A stretch of DNA of 64,000 bases from Luteirhabdus salina (GTDB taxonomy: Bacteria; Bacteroidota; Bacteroidia; Flavobacteriales; Flavobacteriaceae), in contig JALAHT010000004.1 in the NCBI GenBank assembly GCA_025384855.1, positions 251,846 to 315,845 on the forward strand. Reading direction: 5' to 3'. The notes beneath the pieces are model-generated. The model made no database searches, was not told the DNA's origin, and worked only from the letters and a program-made list of their open reading frames with translations. Both the position numbers and the translations under genes were made by a program. Of this stretch, positions 8,836 to 17,206 are shown in pieces (the stretch's first letter is position 1; every line of letters begins with the position of its first letter).

Positions 8836-8864
8836 GTGAAGCAGAATTATCTAAAGATAAAAAA

Positions 8865-8894
8865 AAATCGCCTTCCAAACTTGAAAGGCGATTT
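8865..8894 (-). terminator. Rho-independent terminator of pnp
   Basis: A ten-base-pair perfect stem (AAATCGCCTT with AAGGCGATTT) with a ten-base loop lies 24 bases past the pnp stop, followed on the minus strand by a T-rich run. It separates pnp from the molybdenum hydroxylase operon. Confidence 0.85.
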
Positions 8895-8917
8895 ATAATT
8901 ACTTCAAATGAAGCTAT

Positions 8918-11134
8918 TTAGTCACGATTTTTGTTACGATTATCGCGTCCGCGATTGTCGCGACCTTTGTTGTTGTCGCGTCTACCACCGCCACCGCTCT
9001 TACGGTCTTGGTAGCCTTCTGGTTTTGGAAGTAACGCTTTACGCGATACTTTTTCCTTACGAGTTCTAGAATCGATTCCGAAATACTTCACATCAATAAC
9101 ATCGCCCATGTTTACAACATCGGTTACATTATCGGTACGGTTCCAGTCCAATTCAGAAATATGCAGTAACACTTCATTTCCAGGAGCGTCAAGATATTCT
9201 ACCACAGCACCGAAATCAAGTATTTTGATAACCTTCACTTCGTATACGCTGCCAACTTCAGGCTTAAACGTAATCGCATCGATTTTCGCCAATACCTTAT
9301 CGATTCCCTCTTGGCTAATACCCAAGATTTCCACGATTCCAGTTTCGGTTTCTTCATCTTCGTTGATAACGATAGTTGTTTCCGTTTCTTTCTGAAGTTC
9401 TTGAATCACTTTTCCACCGGGTCCGATAAGCGCTCCAATATATTCACCTGGAATAGTAGTGGTAACGATTTTTGGTGCATGTGCCTTCACGTTTTCGCTT
9501 GGCGTCGCAATCGTATCGGTCAATTTCTTCAGGATATGAAGGCGACCTTCGCGTGCTTGTTTCAAGGCTTTCACCAAGATTTCGTAGCTCAGTCCCTTAA
9601 TCTTAATATCCATCTGGCAAGCGGTAATACCATCTTCAGTACCGGTTACCTTAAAGTCCATATCGCCTAAGTGATCTTCATCACCAAGGATGTCGCTCAA
9701 TACGGCATAATCCTTTCCGTCGGTAATCAATCCCATAGCAATTCCACTAACAGGTTTCTTCAACTGAATACCAGCATCCATCAAGGCCATGGTTCCGCTA
9801 CAAACGGTTGCCATAGATGAGGATCCGTTACTTTCCAATACTTCACTTACCACACGAACGGTATATGGACAGTCGTCAGGAATCATACCCTTTAACGCGC
9901 GTTGCGCCAAGTTTCCGTGTCCGATTTCACGACGGGAAGTTCCACGAATAGGTCGTGCTTCACCCGTAGAAAAAGGAGGGAAGTTATAGTGAAGGTAGAA
10001 TGTTTCTTCATCCTGAAGCGTCGGTAAATCGATTACGTTCGCTTCTCTTGAAGTACCTAAGGTTACAGTTGCCAATGCCTGTGTTTCACCACGGGTAAAT
10101 ACTGCTGAACCATGTGTGGAAGGTAGATAATTTACTTCACACCAAATATCACGTACTTCGTCGGTCTTACGACCGTCAAGACGAATACCATCTTTTAGTA
10201 CAACATCACGAACGGCTTCCTTATGAGCAGTTTTAAAATACTTGGAAATCAAATCGCCATTCTCGTCCAATTCCTCTTCAGAGAACATCGCTTTTACTTC
10301 GTCCTTTACCGCTGAAAATGCTTCGCTTCGTTCATGTTTGCCAGTTCCTTGCTTTGCAATATCGTAGCATTTTTGGTAAGCAGCTTCACGTACTTTTTGC
10401 TCTAGCGCTTCATCTTCACGCTCGCCTTCATACTCGCGGGTTTCCTTTTTGCCAACCGCTTCAGCCAAACGAATCTGTGCCTGACATTGCTTTTTGATGG
10501 CCTCATGTGCGAATTTGATAGCTTCTGCCATTTCCTCTTCGCTGATTTCCTTCATTTCACCTTCTACCATTGCAACGCTGTCTTCAGAAGCACCAACCAT
10601 CATATCGATATCGGCTTTTGCTAACTGCTCGCGGCTTGGGTTGATTACGAATTCACCATCCACACGCGCCACGCGTACTTCAGAAATTGGGTATTCGAAA
10701 GGAATATCACTTAATTGAATGGCTGCAGAAGCTGCCAATCCAGCAAGGGCATCGGGCATTACTTCTTCGTCGTGCGACATCAATTGAATCATCACCTGTG
10801 TTTCATTGTGATAATCTTTTGGGAATAGCGGACGCAATACACGGTCTACCAAACGCATGGTAAGGACTTCCTCTGTACTTGGACGCGCCTCACGTTTGAA
10901 GAATCCACCAGGATAACGTCCCGCGGCGGCAAATTTTTCACGATAGTCTACCGTAAGGGGTAGAAAATCTACAGGACTTGCATCCTTGTTCGATACAACG
11001 GTACAAAGCAACATGGCGTCGCCCATTTGTACCACGACAGAACCGTGGGCCTGTTTCGCTAATTTTCCGGTTTCGATAGAGATTTCCCTACCATCACCTA
11101 GGTCGATGACCTCTTTAAATGTTTTAGGTATCAT
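8918..11134 (-). CDS. pnp: Polyribonucleotide nucleotidyltransferase (PNPase)
   Basis: Phosphorolytic 3'-5' exoribonuclease of mRNA decay. The 738 residues hold two RNase PH domains (about 10-230 and 310-545), with the active-site signature [17 protein letters not shown] near 400, a KH domain carrying [16 protein letters not shown] near 570, and an S1 domain ([18 protein letters not shown]) near 640. The last 30 residues are a low-complexity tail of Gly, Arg, Asn and Asp with repeated RDNRG, beyond the usual S1 end. It follows rpsO as in many bacteria, but a strong terminator stands between them, so it probably also has its own promoter. Leader hairpins lie at 11155-11171 and 11260-11273. Confidence 0.96.
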   Translation of the reverse strand: MIPKTFKEVIDLGDGREISIETGKLAKQAHGSVVVQMGDAMLLCTVVSNKDASPVDFLPLTVDYREKFAAAGRYPGGFFKREARPSTEEVLTMRLVDRVLRPLFPKDYHNETQVMIQLMSHDEEVMPDALAGLAASAAIQLSDIPFEYPISEVRVARVDGEFVINPSREQLAKADIDMMVGASEDSVAMVEGEMKEISEEEMAEAIKFAHEAIKKQCQAQIRLAEAVGKKETREYEGEREDEALEQKVREAAYQKCYDIAKQGTGKHERSEAFSAVKDEVKAMFSEEELDENGDLISKYFKTAHKEAVRDVVLKDGIRLDGRKTDEVRDIWCEVNYLPSTHGSAVFTRGETQALATVTLGTSREANVIDLPTLQDEETFYLHYNFPPFSTGEARPIRGTSRREIGHGNLAQRALKGMIPDDCPYTVRVVSEVLESNGSSSMATVCSGTMALMDAGIQLKKPVSGIAMGLITDGKDYAVLSDILGDEDHLGDMDFKVTGTEDGITACQMDIKIKGLSYEILVKALKQAREGRLHILKKLTDTIATPSENVKAHAPKIVTTTIPGEYIGALIGPGGKVIQELQKETETTIVINEDEETETGIVEILGISQEGIDKVLAKIDAITFKPEVGSVYEVKVIKILDFGAVVEYLDAPGNEVLLHISELDWNRTDNVTDVVNMGDVIDVKYFGIDSRTRKEKVSRKALLPKPEGYQDRKSGGGGRRDNNKGRDNRGRDNRNKNRD

Positions 11135-11154
11135 AAATTATGGTTTTTCAATTC

Positions 11155-11171
11155 AATGCCAAGTAGGCATT
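11155..11171 (-). promoter_or_regulatory. Hairpin in the pnp leader
   Basis: AATGCC and GGCATT form a perfect six-base-pair stem around a five-base loop, ending 21 bases before the pnp start codon. On the plus strand it would look like a terminator (stem then T6), but no plus-strand gene ends here. PNPase commonly controls its own leader RNA in other bacteria; that role here is a guess. Confidence 0.4.
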
Positions 11172-11281
11172 TTTTAAAGGTCGTTGCTCGGGTTTCGAAC
11201 AAAAGTTGTGTTGTTGTGGTTGACCAATGAAAAACCTATGGGACAGCTTTTTCCGATAGTGTGCTGTTGCACAAAAACTAA

Positions 11282-11306
11282 AAAAGGAGCCATAGTAGCT
11301 CCTTTT
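11282..11306 (-). terminator. Rho-independent terminator of rpsO
   Basis: A nine-base-pair stem (AAAAGGAGC with GCTCCTTTT) and a seven-base loop begin five bases after the rpsO stop, with a T-rich stretch following on the minus strand. Confidence 0.85.
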
Positions 11307-11310
11307 AGTA

Positions 11311-11580
11311 TTACTTACGTAAGTTCAATTCTTTTACAATTGCACGGTATCTCATGATATCCTTCTTCATAAGATAATCTAGCAAAGAACGACGTTTACC
11401 TACCAAACGTACCAATGAACGCTCTGTGTTAAAATCGCCAGGGTGTTGCTTTAGGTGTTTAGAAAGGTGCTCGATACGGTGCGTAAATAACGCAACTTGT
11501 CCTTCTGTAGATCCGGTGTCTGTTTCAGACTTCCCGTGCTTCTTGAAAATTTCTTTTTTCTTCTCTGTAGTTAAATACAT
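11311..11580 (-). CDS. rpsO: 30S ribosomal protein S15
   Basis: A primary rRNA-binding protein that nucleates assembly of the small-subunit platform. The start at 11580 (MYLTTEKKKEIFKKHG) gives 89 residues, the standard length. A longer frame to 11640 would begin inside the leader hairpin and promoter and is rejected. Signatures include TDTGSTEGQVALFTHRIEHLSKHLKQH and the C-terminal GKRRSLLDYLMKKD. It has a perfect -7 promoter box at 11638-11645 and a stem-loop at the start of the mRNA leader, a suitable place for S15 autoregulation. Confidence 0.97.
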   Translation of the reverse strand: MYLTTEKKKEIFKKHGKSETDTGSTEGQVALFTHRIEHLSKHLKQHPGDFNTERSLVRLVGKRRSLLDYLMKKDIMRYRAIVKELNLRK

Positions 11581-11612
11581 GCCAATATTAGTATAATGAT
11601 TTTTATGTACAC

Positions 11613-11631
11613 GATTGCCATTCTGACAATC
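11613..11631 (-). promoter_or_regulatory. Stem-loop at the 5' end of the rpsO leader
   Basis: On the minus strand GATTGTC and GGCAATC form a seven-pair stem with one G-U, around the loop AGAAT, about 33 bases upstream of the rpsO ATG. With the promoter at 11638-11645 the stem would begin close to the first base of the mRNA. S15 is known to repress its own mRNA through varied leader structures in other bacteria; that is inference here. Confidence 0.45.
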
Positions 11632-11637
11632 AAGCTG

Positions 11638-11645
11638 CAAAAGTA
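11638..11645 (-). promoter_or_regulatory. -7 promoter box of rpsO (TACTTTTG)
   Basis: A perfect match to the Bacteroidetes -7 consensus TAnnTTTG, 58 bases upstream of the start codon. No good -33 TTTG at the usual spacing. Confidence 0.6.
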
Positions 11646-11672
11646 CAGTTTTTTATTCAAAATACACTTTAA

Positions 11673-11691
11673 TTATTCTGAAAAAGAATAA
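11673..11691. other. Inverted repeat between divergent rpsO and lipoprotein genes
   Basis: TTATTCT and AGAATAA form a perfect seven-base inverted repeat around five bases. It lies about 28 bases upstream of the rpsO -7 box and 70 bases upstream of the plus-strand lipoprotein gene. It could be an operator or chance in AT-rich DNA. Confidence 0.35.
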
Positions 11692-11761
11692 ACGAATGCA
11701 ATAGGATTAAACCCTTTAGCCTTTTGGATATCAAAGAACCCTAATCACAACAGTAAAACCT

Positions 11762-12574
11762 ATGAAAACAATAATCAAATTTGTAACCGCTTTGTTACTT
11801 ACAACTTCTGTATTGATAAGTTGTAGTGAAGATGAATCGAACGACCCCATACCTGCAGAATTCTCTGTTGAGAACAATACTCGGGCCGCACAAACCGATA
11901 ATGTAGTAGAAGGAACATTGAATATTATGGAGACAGCATATGTTGAAAGTGAAGAAGGCCGAAGTGTTTCTTTCTTTCCGGAATGTGCTACTATCGTATT
12001 TTCCCCAAATGGAAATGGCGGTACCATTGAAATCACTTTTGAAAATAATTGTGAGTTAAATAATGGTGCAATCGTAAATGGAACTATTTTTATGGAGTAC
12101 GGTCCTATTGTTGAAGGTACCCGAACCATCGATTATACGTTTGAAGATTATTTTTATAATGGAAATGGTGTAACCGGCGGTGGTGAAATTTTCCGTGAAA
12201 TTGAAAATGATAACGGGAATCCACAATCTACCGTAAATGAAACAATCATGGTATCTTTCCCAAATTCGACAGTAACGGCCACGCGCGACGGACTTCGAAT
12301 TGCGGAATGGGTGGAAGGCGTTGGCTCTGGTACGTGGACCGACAACGTTTTCAGTATTACTGGAAACTGGGAAACTACCTTAAGCAATGGATTTTTCCGA
12401 AATGGTGAAGTTACCCAGCCTCTTATGCGAAAATTAAATTGCCCATATCTAGTGGAGGGCTCGCTTCAAATAGAGCAGCAATTCGGTACTGGAGTTATTG
12501 ATTTCGGAGAAGGTGAGTGCGATAATAATGCTAGCATTACCATTAATGGACAGGAGTTTCCGATTCTTTTGTAA
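11762..12574 (+). CDS. Hypothetical lipoprotein
   Basis: A 270-residue protein with a lipoprotein signal peptide whose lipobox ends LISC at residues 18-21, followed by an acidic Ser/Asp/Glu linker, as usual for exported flavobacterial lipoproteins. The rest is beta-rich, with repeated glycine-asparagine turns and four widely spaced cysteines after the lipobox that could form disulfides. It resembles many uncharacterised flavobacterial envelope proteins, but I recognise no named domain. It stands alone between divergent rpsO and convergent accD, sharing a bidirectional terminator with accD. Confidence 0.75.
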   Translation: MKTIIKFVTALLLTTSVLISCSEDESNDPIPAEFSVENNTRAAQTDNVVEGTLNIMETAYVESEEGRSVSFFPECATIVFSPNGNGGTIEITFENNCELNNGAIVNGTIFMEYGPIVEGTRTIDYTFEDYFYNGNGVTGGGEIFREIENDNGNPQSTVNETIMVSFPNSTVTATRDGLRIAEWVEGVGSGTWTDNVFSITGNWETTLSNGFFRNGEVTQPLMRKLNCPYLVEGSLQIEQQFGTGVIDFGEGECDNNASITINGQEFPILL

Positions 12575-12592
12575 AAGCCAATTAATAAAAAC

Positions 12593-12620
12593 AAAAAAGC
12601 TGCCGACTGGCAGCTTTTTT
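12593..12620. terminator. Bidirectional terminator between the lipoprotein gene and accD
   Basis: A perfect twelve-base-pair stem (AAAAAAGCTGCC with GGCAGCTTTTTT) and four-base loop. Runs of T occur on either strand, so it can stop both converging transcripts. Its right end touches the accD stop codon. Confidence 0.9.
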
Positions 12621-13486
12621 TATGCTTCTACTGTTCGTAACGGTCTGTTCAGGATAAGATCCAGATAAAGATTTACCTTCTTTTTAAGATCTCTGCGGTG
12701 CGTGATAAAATCCAAGAAACCGTGCTCCTTGAGGAACTCTGCCGTTTGGAAGCCTTCGGGTAATTCTTTTCCGGTGGTATCGCGAACCACACGAGGTCCC
12801 GCAAAACCGATTAGCGCACCAGGTTCGCTGATATTGATATCGCCCAGCATGGCAAATGAGGCAGTTGTTCCGCCGGTAGTTGGATCGGTACACAGTGAAA
12901 TATAGGGTAATCCGGCATCGGCCAACTTCGCCAATTTTGCACTGGTTTTTGCAAGCTGCATCAAGGACAGGGCCGCCTCCATCATTCGTGCACCTCCACT
13001 TTTTGAGATAATCATAAAAGGTAGTTTCTTTTCGAGGGCGTATTCGGCAGCACGCGCAATTTTTTCACCCACAACACTTCCCATAGAGCCACCGATAAAG
13101 CTAAAGTCCATACAGGCTATAACGATATCTTTTCCCATCGATTTACCGACAGCAGTGCGAACGGCATCCTTTAAGCCCGTTTTCTTTTGGGCATCCTTTA
13201 AGCGATCCGGATATTTTTTCTTGTCTTCGAACTTTAATGGATCTTTTGATTCTAGCCCTTTGTCCAATTCCTTATACTTATTGTTGTCGAATAGTATTTC
13301 GAAGTATTCATTGCTTCCAATTCGCACGTGGTAGCCATCTTCAGGACTTACGTAAAAATTGTTTTCAAGCTCTTCGGAATCGACGATTTTTCCGGTAGGT
13401 GATTTGTACCATAACCCTTTTGGAACGTCTTTCTTCTCTTCCGTTGGGGTTTGAATTCCTTTTTTTGTTCGTTTAAACCAAGACAT
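12620..13486 (-). CDS. accD: Acetyl-CoA carboxylase carboxyltransferase beta subunit, zinc-ribbon cysteines absent
   Basis: Beta subunit of the carboxyltransferase that makes malonyl-CoA for fatty acid synthesis. The 288 residues carry the family core: [13 protein letters not shown], the oxyanion segment [18 protein letters not shown] near residue 170, and [14 protein letters not shown]. The four N-terminal cysteines that bind zinc in E. coli AccD are replaced: after LWYK the aligned positions read Ser29, Gly32, Ser47 and Asp50. From memory, related flavobacteria also read like this, so it is probably a lineage trait rather than damage. It follows fbaA after 16 bases on the same strand. Confidence 0.94.
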   Translation of the reverse strand: MSWFKRTKKGIQTPTEEKKDVPKGLWYKSPTGKIVDSEELENNFYVSPEDGYHVRIGSNEYFEILFDNNKYKELDKGLESKDPLKFEDKKKYPDRLKDAQKKTGLKDAVRTAVGKSMGKDIVIACMDFSFIGGSMGSVVGEKIARAAEYALEKKLPFMIISKSGGARMMEAALSLMQLAKTSAKLAKLADAGLPYISLCTDPTTGGTTASFAMLGDINISEPGALIGFAGPRVVRDTTGKELPEGFQTAEFLKEHGFLDFITHRRDLKKKVNLYLDLILNRPLRTVEA

Positions 13487-13502
13487 ATATCGGGAAGTTT
13501 AA

Positions 13503-14570
13503 TTAAAGTGTATTGACGTTATTGAGATCTTCAAACGCTTTTTCCAAACGTTTCTTGAAGGTTAATTCCCCTTCGCGTAGCCACTTTCTAGGATCGTAAT
13601 ATTTTTTGTTCGGTACCGAATCGCCCTCAGGATTTCCGATCTGGGTTTTCAAGTACTCGATGTTGCTTGTCATATAATCGCGGATACCTTCATTAAAGGC
13701 AAATTGCAGGTCGGTATCGATATTCATTTTGATAACACCATATCCAATGGCTTCCTTGATTTCTTCAACCGTTGAACCGCTTCCGCCATGAAAGACGAAA
13801 TCGATTGGATTGGCATCGGTATCAAACTTCTTTTGAACGTATTCCTGCGAGTTTTTAAGAATTTCAGGCCGTAGTTGCACGTTTCCGGGTTTGTAAACGC
13901 CATGGACATTTCCGAAGGCTGCTGCTACCGTAAATTGGTCGCTTACTTTCATCAATTCTTCATAGGCGTAGGCGACTTCCTCTGGTTGGGTGTACAAACG
14001 CGAAGCATCGACATCGGTATTATCGACACCATCTTCCTCACCACCAGTAATCCCCAATTCAATCTCTAAGGTCATTCCCATTTTGCTCATTCGCTCCAGG
14101 TATCGCTTGGAGATTTCAATGTTTTCTTCAATGGGCTCTTCAGAAAGGTCTAGCATATGCGAACTGTACAAAGGCTTTCCAGTTTTTTTGAAATGTTCTT
14201 CACCAGCATCCAACATTCCATCTACCCATGGTAATAATTTCTTTGCACAGTGATCGGTATGTAGAATAACGGTTGCGCCATAAAGTTTCGCCAATTCGTG
14301 AATGTGCTTGGCACCTGCTACTGCACCTGCTACTGCCGCTTTTTGACCATCGTTGTTTAACCCTTTTCCCGCATTGAAATGCGCACCTCCGTTGGAGAAT
14401 TGGATAATTACGGGAGAATTCAAGGAAGACGCTGTTTCCAGTACGGCGTTGATGCTATTGGAGCCTACAACATTAACCGCAGGCATTGCGAAGCCGTTCT
14501 TTTTTGCGTATTCATGAATTTTTTGGACTTCTCGCCCGGTAGCTACCCCGGGATGTATAGAATGGTTCAT
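13503..14570 (-). CDS. fbaA: Class II fructose-bisphosphate aldolase
   Basis: Zinc-dependent aldolase of glycolysis and gluconeogenesis, splitting fructose 1,6-bisphosphate into dihydroxyacetone phosphate and glyceraldehyde 3-phosphate. The 355-residue length fits the class IIA (E. coli FbaA) type. Visible residues: VILHTDHCAKK with the catalytic Asp and a zinc His near residue 105, the second metal ligands ELGITGGEEDGVDN near 175 and FGNVHGVYKPGN near 225, and the phosphate-binding VFHGGSGS near 270. It is cotranscribed with accD downstream. A -7 box lies at 14591-14598. Confidence 0.96.
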   Translation of the reverse strand: MNHSIHPGVATGREVQKIHEYAKKNGFAMPAVNVVGSNSINAVLETASSLNSPVIIQFSNGGAHFNAGKGLNNDGQKAAVAGAVAGAKHIHELAKLYGATVILHTDHCAKKLLPWVDGMLDAGEEHFKKTGKPLYSSHMLDLSEEPIEENIEISKRYLERMSKMGMTLEIELGITGGEEDGVDNTDVDASRLYTQPEEVAYAYEELMKVSDQFTVAAAFGNVHGVYKPGNVQLRPEILKNSQEYVQKKFDTDANPIDFVFHGGSGSTVEEIKEAIGYGVIKMNIDTDLQFAFNEGIRDYMTSNIEYLKTQIGNPEGDSVPNKKYYDPRKWLREGELTFKKRLEKAFEDLNNVNTL

Positions 14571-14590
14571 AACGTGGTCTGTTTTACTAG

Positions 14591-14598
14591 CAAAAATA
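14591..14598 (-). promoter_or_regulatory. -7 promoter box of fbaA (TATTTTTG)
   Basis: A perfect TAnnTTTG match 20 bases upstream of the fbaA start codon, giving a short leader. No -33 TTTG is visible at standard spacing. Confidence 0.5.
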
Positions 14599-14612
14599 AG
14601 AATTTTATATGG

Positions 14613-17171
14613 TTAAAAGGGGTAGTTAATCCCAATGTTATACACCGCATCGGTGAAATTGAAATCCCGGAACCATCTATCGCCTTCCCTTCGGGCTGGA
14701 TTATGCGTTTTAAAACCAACATCCAATCGGAACACAAAAAATCCAAAGTCGTATCGCAATCCGAAGCCGGTAGCGACCGCTAGTTCCTTTAAGTCCTGAA
14801 AGCCATCAAAACGAAGGGCCGGATCTTCCACATCGTCTAAGGCATTCCATATATTTCCCACATCGGTAAACAAGGCACCTTTAAAAGCTCCTAAAATGGT
14901 AAAACGATATTCTGCGTTGAAGGCGAGTTTTAAGTTGGCTTCATTAAAGTCCAATAACCCACCACTACTTCCAGGTCCGAGATCATAGGCCCGCCAACCA
15001 CGATTATCATTGGTGCCACCGGCAAAGTAACTACGGGTGAAGGGGATGCTCGTGCTATTTCCGTAGGGAACCGTCAGGCCTGCAAAGGCTCGAATAGCAA
15101 AAACATTATTGTCATTCAGCGCCCAATGTTTAATGTATTCGGTTTCACCTTTGATGTATTGCGAATAGGCCACACCTAAAATTTCATCCTTCCCGTTACT
15201 GTTTTGGGTATAATCGGCTACGCCCGATAGCGCCGACAACAAATTTCCGGCACTTTCCAATTTCCAACGCCAGCGATAGAATTCCAAATCGTAAATACCT
15301 TCACGGGTGTCGCGCGTCCAAGTGAAGTTCGATGCCAAGATGAGGTTGTTTTCGGTCAACCTGAACTTTCGCTCCGCAATGCTCAATACTTCATCATATT
15401 CTTCTGAATCTGTCGGAATACCATCTACATTGCCATTTAGGGTTTGCGCGATAAAAGCATCGGCTTCGTCAGGAATTCCCAAACCTGGATTTTCGGCCAA
15501 CGGATCCTCGAAGTCGTAGCCCGATTGTCTGGCAATCTCGTTTAAGCGAGTGTACGTGTTTCTATAAACGTTGAAGTAATTTTCGGTATTTAGGTTACGT
15601 ACGAACTGTACATTTATCAAGTTGAAATCGTGGGTAACCTTTTTTGAAGGTTGCCAGTTGTAGTTGAAGATGCCGTTAATATTCTGCCGGTCTAACCCGA
15701 TATTGTTCTGTGCACTGAAACCGACGCTCAATTCGGTGTTAGGCGACATATACTTCGGTATAATTTTTTCAGTGTTCACCGGAAATAGAATCCTTGGGAA
15801 AGAGAGTGCTACATTTCCACCTACATCGGATGTATTGAAAAAGCCGCCTTCCTTATCAGCCGAGGACCCCACACTTCCAGTTCCTGAAATGGACAAGATT
15901 TCTGCACCCCTGAAAATATTTCGAATGGTAAACGTACTGCTAAATCCAACTCCAAACTGTTGAATGGTAGAAGTATAGGCGTCGAAATCAACGCCCAAGG
16001 TATATTTTTTACGCGGCGTTAGTAAAATGGTCGCTATAAGATCGGTACCCGAGCTATCAGCCGGATCAGGCTGGTAACTGATGTTAGGATATTTGAATAT
16101 CTTCAGGTTATTAATTTGGTTATAGGTCAATGTTCTGTCAATATCCCTAAAGATTTCATTTGGCGTAATCGAAATGGCGTCGGTTATGGCTTTGGGCCTA
16201 AATTTCATCGGGTCATAGCTAAAGAGGGAATAACCTTCATAACGCGTGGAATCGCTTAGCGACTTATTACGATTCTCATAGGTATAGTCTGTTACGATCC
16301 GCACTTCACTTACATCGTGAATTTGAAACGGTACGGTATAAGTGCTATCACCTTCGGTAACCTCTCGATTGGGAATCATATAGGTGATATTTGCCTTATG
16401 ATTGGTCTTGACCGTATCGGCCTCAAATCCAACATAGTCTTGGTCGAAGTGATACAAACCTGAATTTCGAAATTGAATAGTAAGCCGGTCTCGTTCTGCC
16501 ACAAAATCGTTGGCATCGTATTGTTTGCCCTTTTCAATAAAACTATTTTTCTTCGTTCGTTGAAAAAGGGAATCAACAATTGGCGACGCAATCTGTTCTT
16601 TTATGGAATCGACCACATAGGGTTGAAAGCGTTTTACGTTATAGGTGACAGAAGCTCTTTTTTCTTTCTTTTCTGAAGGGCTTACTTCATAATCGGCTTT
16701 GGTGTTGAAATAGCCATAACTGGCATAATAGCGTTTTAGCCGATCGACCGATTTGTTCATTTTTCCTTCATCTACGATTACGGGAGCATCGCCCGACCGT
16801 TGTAGGAACTTGTTGAAGTTGTAATAAGCACTGTCCAGCGCAACTACTTGTTTCCGTGAAAGGAATTTTACCAAATTTTCTTCACGATTCGGCTTTTTGT
16901 GAAGCCACCGCTGAAAGGTAGAATCGGGCTGGGGATCGGCAAGGTTATAAATGTGAAGCCCAAGTGGAACACCGATTAATGGAATTTCAGGATTGGGTTT
17001 TTGATACATCTGGCTCAATACCCGACTGTCTGTTTCCGCTTCGCCATCGACCATTACGGTGTTCTCGGTTAGCAGGAATTTGCCTTCCGGAACATATTTA
17101 ACGGCATTACAAGAGACCAGGGCCAGAATGGCTGTGAGAATAAATAGTATTTTTGTCGACACGTGCCTCAA
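14613..17171 (-). CDS. tamL: TamL: lipoprotein Omp85-family outer membrane assembly factor
   Basis: An 852-residue Omp85-superfamily protein with a lipoprotein signal (lipobox LVSC at residues 18-21) in place of an ordinary signal peptide. That is the hallmark of TamL, the Bacteroidetes counterpart of TamA. POTRA-like segments fill the first half (for example RLKRYYASYGYFNTKADYEV near 128-147). The last 400 residues are a beta-barrel with the surface-antigen signature RSYFAGGTNDNRGWRAYDLGPGS near residue 710 and end in an aromatic (NYPF). TamL is thought to insert outer membrane proteins with TamB, whose gene is not adjacent here. The start lies 21 bases after a perfect -7 box and overlaps the divergent methyltransferase frame if that uses its upstream ATG. 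Confidence 0.88.
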   Translation of the reverse strand: MRHVSTKILFILTAILALVSCNAVKYVPEGKFLLTENTVMVDGEAETDSRVLSQMYQKPNPEIPLIGVPLGLHIYNLADPQPDSTFQRWLHKKPNREENLVKFLSRKQVVALDSAYYNFNKFLQRSGDAPVIVDEGKMNKSVDRLKRYYASYGYFNTKADYEVSPSEKKEKRASVTYNVKRFQPYVVDSIKEQIASPIVDSLFQRTKKNSFIEKGKQYDANDFVAERDRLTIQFRNSGLYHFDQDYVGFEADTVKTNHKANITYMIPNREVTEGDSTYTVPFQIHDVSEVRIVTDYTYENRNKSLSDSTRYEGYSLFSYDPMKFRPKAITDAISITPNEIFRDIDRTLTYNQINNLKIFKYPNISYQPDPADSSGTDLIATILLTPRKKYTLGVDFDAYTSTIQQFGVGFSSTFTIRNIFRGAEILSISGTGSVGSSADKEGGFFNTSDVGGNVALSFPRILFPVNTEKIIPKYMSPNTELSVGFSAQNNIGLDRQNINGIFNYNWQPSKKVTHDFNLINVQFVRNLNTENYFNVYRNTYTRLNEIARQSGYDFEDPLAENPGLGIPDEADAFIAQTLNGNVDGIPTDSEEYDEVLSIAERKFRLTENNLILASNFTWTRDTREGIYDLEFYRWRWKLESAGNLLSALSGVADYTQNSNGKDEILGVAYSQYIKGETEYIKHWALNDNNVFAIRAFAGLTVPYGNSTSIPFTRSYFAGGTNDNRGWRAYDLGPGSSGGLLDFNEANLKLAFNAEYRFTILGAFKGALFTDVGNIWNALDDVEDPALRFDGFQDLKELAVATGFGLRYDFGFFVFRLDVGFKTHNPARREGDRWFRDFNFTDAVYNIGINYPF

Positions 17172-17191
17172 CAGGTAGGGATTCTAACGTT

Positions 17192-17199
17192 CAAAAATA
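17192..17199 (-). promoter_or_regulatory. -7 promoter box of tamL (TATTTTTG)
   Basis: A perfect TAnnTTTG match 21 bases upstream of the tamL ATG, which supports that start. It lies inside the 5' region of the divergent methyltransferase reading frame. Confidence 0.5.
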
Positions 17200-17206
17200 C
17201 TATAAT

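Noticed and set aside
11581-11640. Longer N-terminus for S15
   Set aside because: It would translate the leader stem-loop and begin at the likely transcript start; S15 is about 89 residues everywhere.
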